This document shows positions 34,051 to 42,384 of a DNA stretch of 64,000 nucleotides, in pieces; position 1 is the stretch's first letter, and each line of letters begins with the position of its first letter. The stretch is from the NCBI GenBank assembly GCA_040216735.1, contig JAVJOO010000001.1, positions 1 to 64,000 of the forward strand, given 5' to 3'. The notes beneath the pieces are model-generated. The model was not told where the DNA came from. It was given only the letters and a program-made list of their open reading frames with translations, and did no database searches. The position numbers were made by a program, and so were the translations under genes. The stretch is from Alphaproteobacteria bacterium. Lineage in GTDB: Bacteria; Pseudomonadota; Alphaproteobacteria; SHVP01.

Positions 34051-35340
34051 CTAACTCCAACCGTCGCCGGTAAGTTCCTCGATGAAGGAAGTCTGCGGCG
34101 TGGTGCGAACTTCATTGGTCGTAGCATGCCGGCTATAGAAGCCTCGACCGTTGCTGATCGCTACAACTCCAGCCCCAGCCGATCCGGTAGTTGCGTCATA
34201 CCACGTCTGCCAATCGTTCATCAGGAACGATGCGGCGCTCGCGCCGCTGGGATAATGGATGCCCAAGATAGGCCGGACGCCGTTGCCTATGACGGGGGCT
34301 TTCGGACCGGACAATCCGATATCGACATCATCAACGGAGAGTTGCGTCAGCGCCGTTGCATCCCAATCCCGATAGACCAGCGATCCATTGCGTAGGTCGA
34401 CTGCCCCCACGCCAGCATCGCTGGTGATGATTGCGACCACGCCAAACTTAAACTTGATCCCCGTCGCCGTTGCGCTTCCCAGCCAGGGCCAATCGGCGCT
34501 CGTGAGTGTTTTAACCGTCGTTCCGCTGCGCCGGTCGATAAACAGCACGTCGATGTTGACGCCGTTCTGACTCGCGATGACGGCCACGTTCGCGTCGGTC
34601 GGGAACCACGACAGGCCCGCGTTGACGATCTTGGGATCGTAGGCGGGCTTGTCGAAGAACGCGGCCCCGACCGCGTCGCCCGCATAGTCGCTGTCGGCGC
34701 GGAAGGCGTAGCTCGTGCTTTCGGCCAGCACCGACTCCACCCCCGCCACCGACAGATCCTTGACGTGAAGCGCCGCCGAACCGTCCTTGAGCGCCAGCGT
34801 CGTCTGGGCCGTGGCCGCATCGCCGTAGTCGAGCAGCGTCGCCATGAAGGCCGAGGGCACGATCGCCGCCAACGCCCCTTGGGCGTAGTTCTGCAAGTTC
34901 GTTGCGCCGGAATCCCAGCCCAGCAGATTGCCCGCTGTGGGCGTCGGCAGCGCCAACCCACTCACGTCCGAGGACACCGGCAGCACCACCGAGCGCCCGA
35001 TCCTCTCGTCGAGCTGCTGCACCTGCATCACCGTCTGATCGAGTTGTTGCTCCAGCGCCGCGGAGTTGAGCGGCCCCTGCGTCGGGATATCGGTCGGCTG
35101 GGTCAGCGGCAGCGCGCGCAGCAGGGTCACGACGGCGCCGCTCGCCGGCGCGCTCGAAAACGTGACGTTGCCGCCATTGTCGTTACCCACGTTGGAAACG
35201 ACATAGCCCGATCCCTGCAGCGCGCCACCGAGATAAACCTGAAGATGCGCGTCATCGTCGACGCGAAACTGATAGGCAAACGCCACCTGCGCGCCGTCGC
35301 CGACATAGTTGTTGCGGTTGAGAGAAGACGAAAGCGTCAT
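34051..35340 (-). CDS. Tail fibre protein with T7 gp17-like N-terminal anchor
   Basis: A 429-residue fibre. The first 150 residues (NNYVGDGAQVAFAYQFRVDD ... LPLTQPTDIPTQGPLNS) are the N-terminal virion-attachment domain of T7-type tail fibres, followed by a coiled coil (LEQQLDQTVMQVQQLDERI), then a beta-rich distal part. It probably anchors the fibre whose distal receptor-binding part is this gene or the next. A GGAGG site lies before the start. Confidence 0.84.
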   Translation of the reverse strand: MTLSSSLNRNNYVGDGAQVAFAYQFRVDDDAHLQVYLGGALQGSGYVVSNVGNDNGGNVTFSSAPASGAVVTLLRALPLTQPTDIPTQGPLNSAALEQQLDQTVMQVQQLDERIGRSVVLPVSSDVSGLALPTPTAGNLLGWDSGATNLQNYAQGALAAIVPSAFMATLLDYGDAATAQTTLALKDGSAALHVKDLSVAGVESVLAESTSYAFRADSDYAGDAVGAAFFDKPAYDPKIVNAGLSWFPTDANVAVIASQNGVNIDVLFIDRRSGTTVKTLTSADWPWLGSATATGIKFKFGVVAIITSDAGVGAVDLRNGSLVYRDWDATALTQLSVDDVDIGLSGPKAPVIGNGVRPILGIHYPSGASAASFLMNDWQTWYDATTGSAGAGVVAISNGRGFYSRHATTNEVRTTPQTSFIEELTGDGWS

Positions 35341-35399
35341 TCGGACCTCCTTGTGGCTACAGCAAAATCGAAAAAGCCCCTCGCCCCCTGGAAAGGTTG

Positions 35400-35418
35400 C
35401 CGCCGCCCGTGGCGGCGG
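35400..35418. terminator. Strong GC hairpin between tail fibre and KAP-LRR gene
   Basis: An 8-bp perfect stem CCGCCGCC/GGCGGCGG with a CGT loop, followed by TT on the plus strand. A second, weaker inverted repeat (GGTTC...GAACC) follows within 30 bp. They lie between the tail-fibre start (35340) and the plus-strand KAP gene (35557), where they may end transcription or insulate the two divergent genes. No long U-tract is present, so factor-independent termination is uncertain. Confidence 0.5.
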
Positions 35419-35556
35419 TTAGGGACCCGGTTCGGACAAAGAACCGCCGGTTGTTACAGGGTTCACGCTCCCGCAATGCGCGACTAAGATGACGGCCGGG
35501 GAGACACCGAGCATGGGTCGATACGCAACGGCGCCGGCGACGCGGGGCACACAGGG

Positions 35557-37911
35557 ATGAACGACCAAACGGACGGCCCGTGGCTCACGCCGCCCCAGCT
35601 TGCCGCCTACGGCGATGCGCCAATCGAGGCCATCGGCAAGGACGCCTTCGACCTCGCCCGCAAGATCGGGCCGCTCTACGACATGATCCGCCACCCCGCC
35701 ACACAAATGCCGCTGACGATCGCGATCTACGGCGACTGGGGCAGCGGAAAAACGTCGGCGATGAAGGTGCTGCAAGAGCGACTCGCGCACTGGACAACGC
35801 AAGGCAAAGACGCCAAAACGCAAGGCAAAGACGCCAAAAAAGTTTCTCTACTCCCGGTCTGGTTCGATCCGTGGAAGTACCATGACCGCGATGACGTCCG
35901 CCGCGGCCTGATCGCCGAGGTCATTCGGGCCTGCCTTTCGAAACAAGAGCCGGACGACGTCAAAGGGAAAATCCTCGAAGCGGCATCGTTTGTCGGGCGG
36001 CCCATCATGCGCTTGGTCCGTGGACTCAAGATTAAAGCGGCCTACAAAGACGTGGAGCTTGAGCTTCCAACGTTAGATGAAGTTTTCGCCAAAACGCCGC
36101 CCCCCGATACCGAGTACCTCAACGACTTCGAAGAAAGCCTCAAGACCTGGGTGAAAGAGACGCTGGGGCAAAACGAGCGCCTCGTCGTCTTCATCGACGA
36201 CCTCGACCGCTGCCTCCCCGACGTCGCCTTGCAGGTCCTCGAAGCCTTGAAGCTTTACCTCGGCTTGCCGCAATTGATTTTCGTCGTCGGCTTAGACCGC
36301 GGCGTCGTCTCGGACGTCGTGCGCAAATACTACGAAGACCAAGGCGTTACCGAGGAAAAAGCGTCGAAATACCTCGACAAGATGTTCCAGGTCGAAGCGA
36401 GCCTTGCCCCCTCCGACCGGCAGGTAAACGACTACCTCGCGACCCGGCTGAAATCGCCGATCTGGGACGGTTTGCCGGAACAGGATCGCGGCATCTTCCT
36501 GCCGGTCTTCGAACACCTGGGGCGTGGCTCGCCGCGCGAAATCGGCCGCCTGGTCGACAGCGCAATGATCGAAGCGCGGGGCGCCACCTTCATGCTCCAG
36601 GAGGAACAAGACCCACCGTGGACGGCCGGCGATGCCATTCATCTTTACTTGGTTCAACGCCTGATCCGCCCGAGCGAAAGCGATGCCGTGCGCGACGACG
36701 GGATTTCCTTTTTCTCGGCGTGGTCCGAAGCCCGCCGCGCCCATCCTGACGCCCCGAACACCTACGCCATAAACGAAGAAGACATCGCCGCCATCCGGGC
36801 TTTCTTGGAGAAGACGGCGCAGTCCGATCCAGGTCGGACTGGCCTATTGAAAGGTGGGCCGGAAAACGACGACCGCCTCCCCGAACGCATCAGCGCCATG
36901 CCCGAAACCTATCGCCGGGTGGTGATGAACCCGAGACACCTCCGTTTGCTGCGCTATTTGGGGAATACTCACCTCGGGGGCCTGATGGCCCGGGCGTTCC
37001 CCACAACCCTTGCCCGTGCCGTCGCACCCTTAAAGGGCGGCGCCCCGACCATCATCCTCGAAGCAATCGCCCGCGCGATGAACCTCGAATCAACCGATGA
37101 CGTGACCTCCGATCACTGGCGGACCGTGACCGACCTCGACCTCTCCGATAACGACCTATCGGAAATTACATTGCTGCAAGAGTGTGTCGCCCTGCAAACG
37201 CTGGAGCTCAACAACACCCAGGTCGCAGACCTCGCCCCGCTCAAGGGCCTCACCGCACTGCAATCGCTCTGGCTCGACAACACCCAGGTCGCGGACCTCG
37301 CCCCGCTCAAGGGCCTCACCGCGCTGGAAACGCTGTGGCTCAACTACACCCAGGTCGCGGACCTCGCCCCGCTCAAGGGCCTCACCGCACTGGAAACACT
37401 GTGGCTCAACAACACCCCGGTCGCGGACCTCGCCCCGCTCAAGGGCCTCACCGCGCTGCAAACGCTGGAGCTCGACAACACCCCGGTCGCGGATCTCGCC
37501 CCGCTCAAGGGCCTCACCGCACTGCAATCGCTGCAGCTCTACAACACCCCGGTCGCGGACCTCGCCCCGCTCAATGGCCTCACCGCGCTGCAAATGCTGT
37601 GGCTCAATGATACCCAGGTCGCGGACCTCGCCCCGCTCAAGGGCCTCACCGCGCTGCAAATGCTGTACCTCAACAACACCCAGGTCGCGGACCTCGCCCC
37701 GCTCAACGGCCTCACCGCGCTGCAAACGCTGACCCTCAACAACACCCAGGTCGCGGACCTCACCCCGCTCAAGGGCCTTATCCGGTTGAAAAGGCTTTCC
37801 CTCAACAGCACCCCGGTAAATCGACAACAGATCGAAGCCCTACAGGCCGTCTTGCCGGACCTGACAATAGAAATCGACAACGCGTCCAAGCCGGCATCTC
37901 GAAAGCCCTAA
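35557..37911 (+). CDS. KAP P-loop NTPase fused to leucine-rich repeats (candidate defence cargo)
   Basis: A 784-residue protein on the strand opposite to the phage structural genes. Residues about 25-370 are a KAP-family NTPase: Walker A GDWGSGKT (59-66), Walker B VVFIDDLDRC (210-219), sensor FVVGLDRGVV and the C-lid SPREIGRLVD. Residues about 525-784 are leucine-rich repeats with a 22-residue period. No transmembrane insertion is apparent, unlike many KAP proteins. KAP NTPases include PifA, which excludes T7; an NTPase plus LRR is the NLR-like plan of immune sensors. Defence is inferred. It converges with the gp14-like gene (4-bp overlap) and contains a 21-bp tandem duplication giving QGKDAK twice (residues 82-94). 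Confidence 0.85.
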   Translation: MNDQTDGPWLTPPQLAAYGDAPIEAIGKDAFDLARKIGPLYDMIRHPATQMPLTIAIYGDWGSGKTSAMKVLQERLAHWTTQGKDAKTQGKDAKKVSLLPVWFDPWKYHDRDDVRRGLIAEVIRACLSKQEPDDVKGKILEAASFVGRPIMRLVRGLKIKAAYKDVELELPTLDEVFAKTPPPDTEYLNDFEESLKTWVKETLGQNERLVVFIDDLDRCLPDVALQVLEALKLYLGLPQLIFVVGLDRGVVSDVVRKYYEDQGVTEEKASKYLDKMFQVEASLAPSDRQVNDYLATRLKSPIWDGLPEQDRGIFLPVFEHLGRGSPREIGRLVDSAMIEARGATFMLQEEQDPPWTAGDAIHLYLVQRLIRPSESDAVRDDGISFFSAWSEARRAHPDAPNTYAINEEDIAAIRAFLEKTAQSDPGRTGLLKGGPENDDRLPERISAMPETYRRVVMNPRHLRLLRYLGNTHLGGLMARAFPTTLARAVAPLKGGAPTIILEAIARAMNLESTDDVTSDHWRTVTDLDLSDNDLSEITLLQECVALQTLELNNTQVADLAPLKGLTALQSLWLDNTQVADLAPLKGLTALETLWLNYTQVADLAPLKGLTALETLWLNNTPVADLAPLKGLTALQTLELDNTPVADLAPLKGLTALQSLQLYNTPVADLAPLNGLTALQMLWLNDTQVADLAPLKGLTALQMLYLNNTQVADLAPLNGLTALQTLTLNNTQVADLTPLKGLIRLKRLSLNSTPVNRQQIEALQAVLPDLTIEIDNASKPASRKP
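37189..37782 (+). repeat. Nine tandem 66-bp near-identical LRR-coding units
   Basis: Units begin at 37189, 37255, 37321, 37387, 37453, 37519, 37585, 37651 and 37717; a tenth, degenerate unit begins at 37783. Each encodes TAL-x-x-L-x-L-x-x-T-x-VADLAPL-x-GL with variation nearly confined to five or six codons (for example W, E, Q, Y or T in the solvent-facing strand position; Q or P before VADL). The constant codons are identical even at third positions, pointing to recent unit duplication or gene conversion. Confidence 0.95.
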
Positions 37912-38618
37912 CGCCCAAATAGCGTCCCCATCACATCCGCATCGTTCGTCACCTGTGACAGAACGCGCGTCCCGGCGCCGATCAACGTCGTCGTCGCGCC
38001 CTTGTTCGACGCGTTGGCGGCGATTGTCGATGCCCGGGCCGAAGCCTCGCCGGTCAGGCGTGTCGTCTCCGCATCGATCTCGCCGCCGCGGCGGATCGCC
38101 GCGACCTGGCGCGCCGCCACATCGAGGGCCCGCGTGCCTTCGCGGCCGAACAGCGCCGCCTGGGCCTGTTGACGGGCGACTTGGTTCTCGGTCGTCCGGC
38201 GAAGGTTGAGGTAATCCTTTTGCGCCTCGGCCGCTTGCTCGGCCAGCACGGCGCTCGCGGTTTCGTCCACCCGAAAACCGGACGTCGCCAGCGCGTTGGT
38301 GACCGTGCCGAGCTGCGCCGTCCACTTCTTGCGCGCTTGGCTCAGCGCCACCGCGCCGGCCTCGGCCTCCCACGCCGCGTTGTCGCGCGCCACCGCCTGG
38401 TTGAACAGCGCCGCCTGATAGGCGTCCTCCCCCTCTTCCTGGGTCAACCGCGCTTCGATCTCCGCCATCTCCAGCGCGAACGCCGCTTGCTTCTCGGCGT
38501 TCTCCCGGGCGATTGCCGCCTGTTGTTCCTGCGCCTGGGCCTGCTTCTTTTGATCCTTAGACGACAAAAGACCGCCCACCACCGTCGAGGCAATAGAGCC
38601 GATAATTCCAAGTCCCAT
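37908..38618 (-). CDS. Internal virion protein, T7 gp14-like
   Basis: A 236-residue protein starting MGLGIIGSIASTVVGGLLSS, a hydrophobic glycine-rich N-terminus followed by a long alanine- and glutamine-rich coiled coil (KKQAQAQEQQAAIARENAEK). This is the pattern of gp14-type ejection proteins that enter the outer membrane at infection. An AGGAGAG site supports the ATG at 38618. Its end overlaps the KAP gene by 4 bp. Confidence 0.75.
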   Translation of the reverse strand: MGLGIIGSIASTVVGGLLSSKDQKKQAQAQEQQAAIARENAEKQAAFALEMAEIEARLTQEEGEDAYQAALFNQAVARDNAAWEAEAGAVALSQARKKWTAQLGTVTNALATSGFRVDETASAVLAEQAAEAQKDYLNLRRTTENQVARQQAQAALFGREGTRALDVAARQVAAIRRGGEIDAETTRLTGEASARASTIAANASNKGATTTLIGAGTRVLSQVTNDADVMGTLFGR

Positions 38619-38705
38619 AAATGCTCTCCTAGATGCGTTGGGCCGACAGCGACGTCGTGGCCGCCAAGCCCTCACCGATTGGCGGCAAACGAAACGCCCG
38701 CGCCG

Positions 38706-40802
38706 CTAGCTCTCGATGTCCTGCTGCGCGACGAACGCGAGGATCGTGCACGGCATCGGCACGTCCTGGGTAATCGTAAACCGCCCGGTACGCGACCAAC
38801 CTTCGGTCATGGCCAGCTTGTAGCCCGAGAAATTCGGGATCGGCGTGTCGGTCGGATCGATCACTTCGCGGAAGGTCACCTCGCGGCCGTCGATTTTGAT
38901 TCCCACCGTGTTGTCGAGCAGCAACGCGATTTGCCAGGTCGACTTGTCGCGCGACAGCGCCGCGCTCTCGCCAAACCCGTCGACCGAATCGTTGGGCTCC
39001 AACTTCGATTGGTAGAACAATCCCGCCTCAACGGCGCGGGCGGCATTGGCCAGCGTGAACTGTCCCGCGGTCACCGGGAATGTCCCTACCGGCGCGCCGT
39101 CCGCCACCACCGCCACAGTCTTACCTTCGAGATGCGCAAGGCCCGACCACGTGAGCGTGGGCGAACCGGCGGTCCCGGTTAGTCCCGCGTCGGTGTTCAA
39201 GACGGGGTCCAGCAACTCGATATAGCGCGCCGTCACCCCGTCGATGGTGCGCCGCACGGCAAGCCACACTTCGTCGCGGTCGCCGCCGGGCACCACCGTC
39301 AGCGACTCGATCGCCCCATCGGTCGGATGCCGCGCCCACCCTGCCACCGACTCTTGCGCGTCATAGGTGAACGACAGCAACGTGCCGTCGGCACGGGCCA
39401 GCCACAGCACCCGGTCCGGCTCCTGCTGCCAGCCCATCGCGGCAATCCCTGCCGGACCCAGCGCACTCGACGGCCCGGTGATATGCCGCGACAGAATCGT
39501 CAGTTCCAGCGGCACCAACCCGTCGGATTCGAATTCGTACTGAAGCGCGCCCAGCACGCGCCCCCGGTTCACCGGATCGCCGAAGCGCCGGGGATAAAAG
39601 ATCCGCCCGCTCGCCGCGACCGGCTGCAACCGCGCCACGCCGTTTTGCGCCCGTTGACGAATGGTACGCCCCGACGGTGTGAACGCAGCCCCGCGCCGCG
39701 TCGCCCATTCCGCGCCCGCGGTCCCGACGATCAAGTCCTCCGCGCCGATCACCCACCGAATGATGTTGTTTTGCGGTCCCGCCAGCGTCGCTTGAAAGCC
39801 GTCATCATCGTTGGTGCCGACCGTCATGTCGGCCAGGTCGCCCTGCCTGGAGACATAGATCCGGTTGGGGTTGTTGTTGGTGCCGGCCCAAACGATCCGC
39901 TCTTCGAACAGCGTCACCGCCGCCGGGTAATCGTCGGCACCGGTGAACGGATCGGCCGTCGGCGCGTAACTCGCCAAGGTCCAATTGGCGTGTCCGCTGC
40001 GGGTAATCTTGCGCGGCTTGTGCCCGGTATGGGCCAGGTACAGCACGTCCTCCTGCTGGGCGAACTGCACATCGGCCAAGTCGCCCGGGGCAAAGGGATG
40101 ATCGATCTCGTAGACCGGTTCGTCCAACGCAACGTTGTCGACCTGGTGGGTTGCCGCGGCGGCGTTCTCAAAGGAAATGAAAACCGTCCCGTTCGCCGCG
40201 GGGGTAAAGCTGAGGCTTTGCCCGGCGCCCACGCCCAGCACGCTGCTGGCGATGTCCGATGCCCCCGAACTCGTCCCCACCTTGGCGCTCACCGCGCCGC
40301 CGAACACGTCGAGCGACAGCACGTAGGTCGCGGTCCCGAGGTTGGCGATCGATTGCTCGGCCCGCGCCGCATTGCCGGCCCCGCCGCCGGCGAGGTTAAG
40401 ACGTCCATTTGCTGCATCATGGGTAATCGTGCCGGTCCCCGAAGATGTATTGCTCCACCCTGCGATATCGCTGGCGAAGCCGCCGTTGACGATCTCGCGG
40501 TCGAACACGACCTGCCCCTGATCGGCAAAGAATCGAATGCGCCCGCCGCCGGAGAATTCCAGAACGTAAGCCTGCTCCACACTGAACTGGAACGGGATCA
40601 GCCGGGGCGGGTTGCCCTGGTTGGCGGCTTCCGCAATGAAGCGCATCCCCGGCCGCCGCCGCGCCGGACCGGCGCGCAGCGGCACGAAATTCTCCATCGT
40701 GCGCACCGATTCCCGGTATTGACCAAGGTCGGTGCGGCCATACATCTCAGGCGACAGCTCGCCCGAATTGAACTGCGTCTGAATACGAACCGTGCGCGGC
40801 AT
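38706..40802 (-). CDS. Large tail/nozzle structural protein
   Basis: A 698-residue phage structural protein beginning RTVRIQTQFNSGELSPEMYGR with RTMENFVPLRAGPARRRPGM, a start shared by many podovirus tail or stabilisation proteins that occupy the place of T7 gp12 (tail tubular protein B). The remainder is beta-rich with propeller-like blades (DRVLWLARADGTLLSFTYD). Located right after the gp11-like adaptor gene, so a tail nozzle role is likely. Confidence 0.78.
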   Translation of the reverse strand: MPRTVRIQTQFNSGELSPEMYGRTDLGQYRESVRTMENFVPLRAGPARRRPGMRFIAEAANQGNPPRLIPFQFSVEQAYVLEFSGGGRIRFFADQGQVVFDREIVNGGFASDIAGWSNTSSGTGTITHDAANGRLNLAGGGAGNAARAEQSIANLGTATYVLSLDVFGGAVSAKVGTSSGASDIASSVLGVGAGQSLSFTPAANGTVFISFENAAAATHQVDNVALDEPVYEIDHPFAPGDLADVQFAQQEDVLYLAHTGHKPRKITRSGHANWTLASYAPTADPFTGADDYPAAVTLFEERIVWAGTNNNPNRIYVSRQGDLADMTVGTNDDDGFQATLAGPQNNIIRWVIGAEDLIVGTAGAEWATRRGAAFTPSGRTIRQRAQNGVARLQPVAASGRIFYPRRFGDPVNRGRVLGALQYEFESDGLVPLELTILSRHITGPSSALGPAGIAAMGWQQEPDRVLWLARADGTLLSFTYDAQESVAGWARHPTDGAIESLTVVPGGDRDEVWLAVRRTIDGVTARYIELLDPVLNTDAGLTGTAGSPTLTWSGLAHLEGKTVAVVADGAPVGTFPVTAGQFTLANAARAVEAGLFYQSKLEPNDSVDGFGESAALSRDKSTWQIALLLDNTVGIKIDGREVTFREVIDPTDTPIPNFSGYKLAMTEGWSRTGRFTITQDVPMPCTILAFVAQQDIES

Positions 40803-40803
40803 C

Positions 40804-41391
40804 TCAATACCGCTCCGTCACGAACGGGCTCACGCGCACGTCGTCGGCGAAATCCTCGGCGCCGTCGATCGACCGCGCTTTGCGCATCAATTCGTTGAAC
40901 ACTTGGCGCGAGGTTTCTTCGACCGAGCGCGACGCCGTCAGCGCATAGGCCATTTGCCAGCGCAAATAGGCGGCGAAGGATTGGACGAACCCCGGGTTCC
41001 ACGTCACCACGTCGCTCACGCGGGCGATGTACAGCAGGTTGGCGCCGCCCACGTCGCTGAGCAATTTGCGCCCTTCGATCTTGAATCGGTCGCCGTCGGC
41101 GCGGAACGCATCGGCGGTACCGTTCAGCTTCCACGCGCGCAGGCAATAGGGGTCGGTCGGAAGCGCATAGGCTGCCGAGAACCCGAACGCCGGCGCGGTC
41201 GCCTCGCGGTTGAGCGCCGCACGCGCGAGCGCGAAGTTCCACGGATGCGCGCTCATCACCCAGTCGCGTGCGTCTGCGAACAGTTCCTTGCACAACTGCC
41301 CCTCGCGCGAGGGATCGTCGAGCGATGAAATCCGCTCCGCCCGCAACTGGCGCAGCGCAATATTGCAAACCTTGGCTTCCGATGTCGCCAT
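40804..41391 (-). CDS. Tail tubular protein A, gp11-like adaptor
   Basis: A 195-residue adaptor that joins portal to tail nozzle. The N-terminus SEAKVCNIALRQLRAERISS, followed by CKELFADARDWVMSAHPWNFALARA, is the characteristic gp11-type sequence. It lies one base away from the nozzle gene. Upstream is the orphan tip remnant of the large ejection protein. Confidence 0.84.
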   Translation of the reverse strand: MATSEAKVCNIALRQLRAERISSLDDPSREGQLCKELFADARDWVMSAHPWNFALARAALNREATAPAFGFSAAYALPTDPYCLRAWKLNGTADAFRADGDRFKIEGRKLLSDVGGANLLYIARVSDVVTWNPGFVQSFAAYLRWQMAYALTASRSVEETSRQVFNELMRKARSIDGAEDFADDVRVSPFVTERY

Positions 41392-41430
41392 GCGAATCTC
41401 CGTTGCACATTCGTTGAATTGAAAATTGCG

Positions 41431-41669
41431 TCATCCCGCATCGCGGGCGTCGCGCCACCGGTGCGAGGGCCGCGCGTGCTGACGCACGCGACCGCGAATT
41501 CCCGCCCTAGCCCCGCCATAGAACGACCCGTCGGCATCACCGACCGTTCCGGTTCGAACGCGCCAGCCATCACGTACGCCGCGCAACGCGCGCGCCGACC
41601 GCACAACCGAGTCGACCAACACCGGGAACGCCGCACCGCCAACCGCGCCTTCCAGCGCGCCCGCCAGTG
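41431..41669 (-). pseudogene. Orphan C-terminal tip of the large ejection protein
   Basis: An uninterrupted frame without its own start, consisting of 40 residues identical to residues 799-838 of the 1009-residue ejection protein (ending GVRDGWRVRTG) and then a different short tail (TVGDADGSFYGGARAGIRG ... RDARDAG) before the stop at 41431. It directly precedes the gp11-like gene, so it is probably the ancestral end of the ejection protein, displaced by insertion of the present tip. It would be used only if recombination joined it to the body. Confidence 0.75.
41552..41669. repeat. 118-bp direct repeat, copy 1
   Basis: Identical base for base to 42902-43019 (offset 1350 bp). Encodes the junction segment of the ejection protein in the same frame in both copies. 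Sequences on each side differ completely between the copies. Confidence 0.95.
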
Positions 41670-42384
41670 AGGAACTCACGCGTCGTCTTTCGCGCGCACG
41701 AGGTCGACCAGTTTGACAATTGAGTCTTGAACGAACTGATGAATCGTCCTATGTGCCGAATCCGGTGATTCGACCCCCGAATGGGTGAGATCGAAGCCCT
41801 TTGGGCGGTATCCCCATCAAGGGCCAAAACTTTGGTGGGGGACTCGGGTCACCGGGCTTTGTTCCGCAACGGAGAGAAGGGTACACCTTCGGCGGGCTTG
41901 CCTCTTACATGTATTGTCACGGCGTGATTTCGCCGGTCACTCAACGAAAACGCCTTCACGACATACAGAACGAACTTTCCGTCGCCACCTTCCTATTCAA
42001 TCGGTAGCCAACCGGGGCAGGCTGCGAGCTCCCTGCCGACGTTTCCGTCTCCCTTATTAGGCGCTAGGACCGGATGGTTCTCTGGTTCAGTTTCGGGGGT
42101 CTGCGCTTCGACCTAGGCAAACGACAAGTCGATGCCATTGTGACCTGAATCTCTGCGCCGTTCTGAACAAGCCTCGGAACAGGGCGCGCTCACTCTGTTG
42201 GCTTCCCTTTTTGAGCGCTAGGACCGCAGATAAGATCTGCTCGCTCATCCCGCTGGCGTAGTCAACCTCCTCGGGACCACAGGGAACGTCGCTGCCTTGA
42301 AATCGTCGCCGACGCACCCTATTCTATTTCTAATCGAGGCTCCGAGCCTAATTCACCCTTCTCCGGTCTTGTACGAAGGAATGA
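41670..42384 (-). other. 715-bp gap with decayed coding fragments between alternate tips
   Basis: No intact gene fills this stretch. On the minus strand there are three gene-like fragments in different frames: one with MSEQILSAVLALKKG (about 42250-42190), one with FVLYVVKAFSLSDRRNHAV (about 41970-41840), and one ending VQDSIVKLVDLVRAKDDA with a stop at 41676. The first would end naturally (KKGKPTE then stop) if one G were added near 42205. Position between a tip and a repeated junction is where immunity genes lie in polymorphic toxin loci; these may be frameshifted remains of such genes (inference). A plus-strand 68-residue frame (41801-42007) is not convincing. Confidence 0.45.

Noticed and set aside
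37189-37782. Diversity-generating retroelement variable region
   Set aside because: No reverse transcriptase or template repeat is present; variation fits tandem-repeat turnover better.
37156-37827. Long minus-strand and alternative-frame open frames across the LRR region
   Set aside because: They arise because the 66-bp repeat is free of stops in several frames; only the plus frame gives an LRR protein joined to a full NTPase.
39327-40898. 523-residue plus-strand open frame opposite the nozzle gene
   Set aside because: Antisense shadow of a conserved structural gene; no motif or plausible start.
41801-42007. 68-residue plus-strand frame in the decayed region
   Set aside because: The sequence looks moderately protein-like, but it has no ribosome site or relatives visible here and overlaps minus-strand fragments; left undecided and not called.
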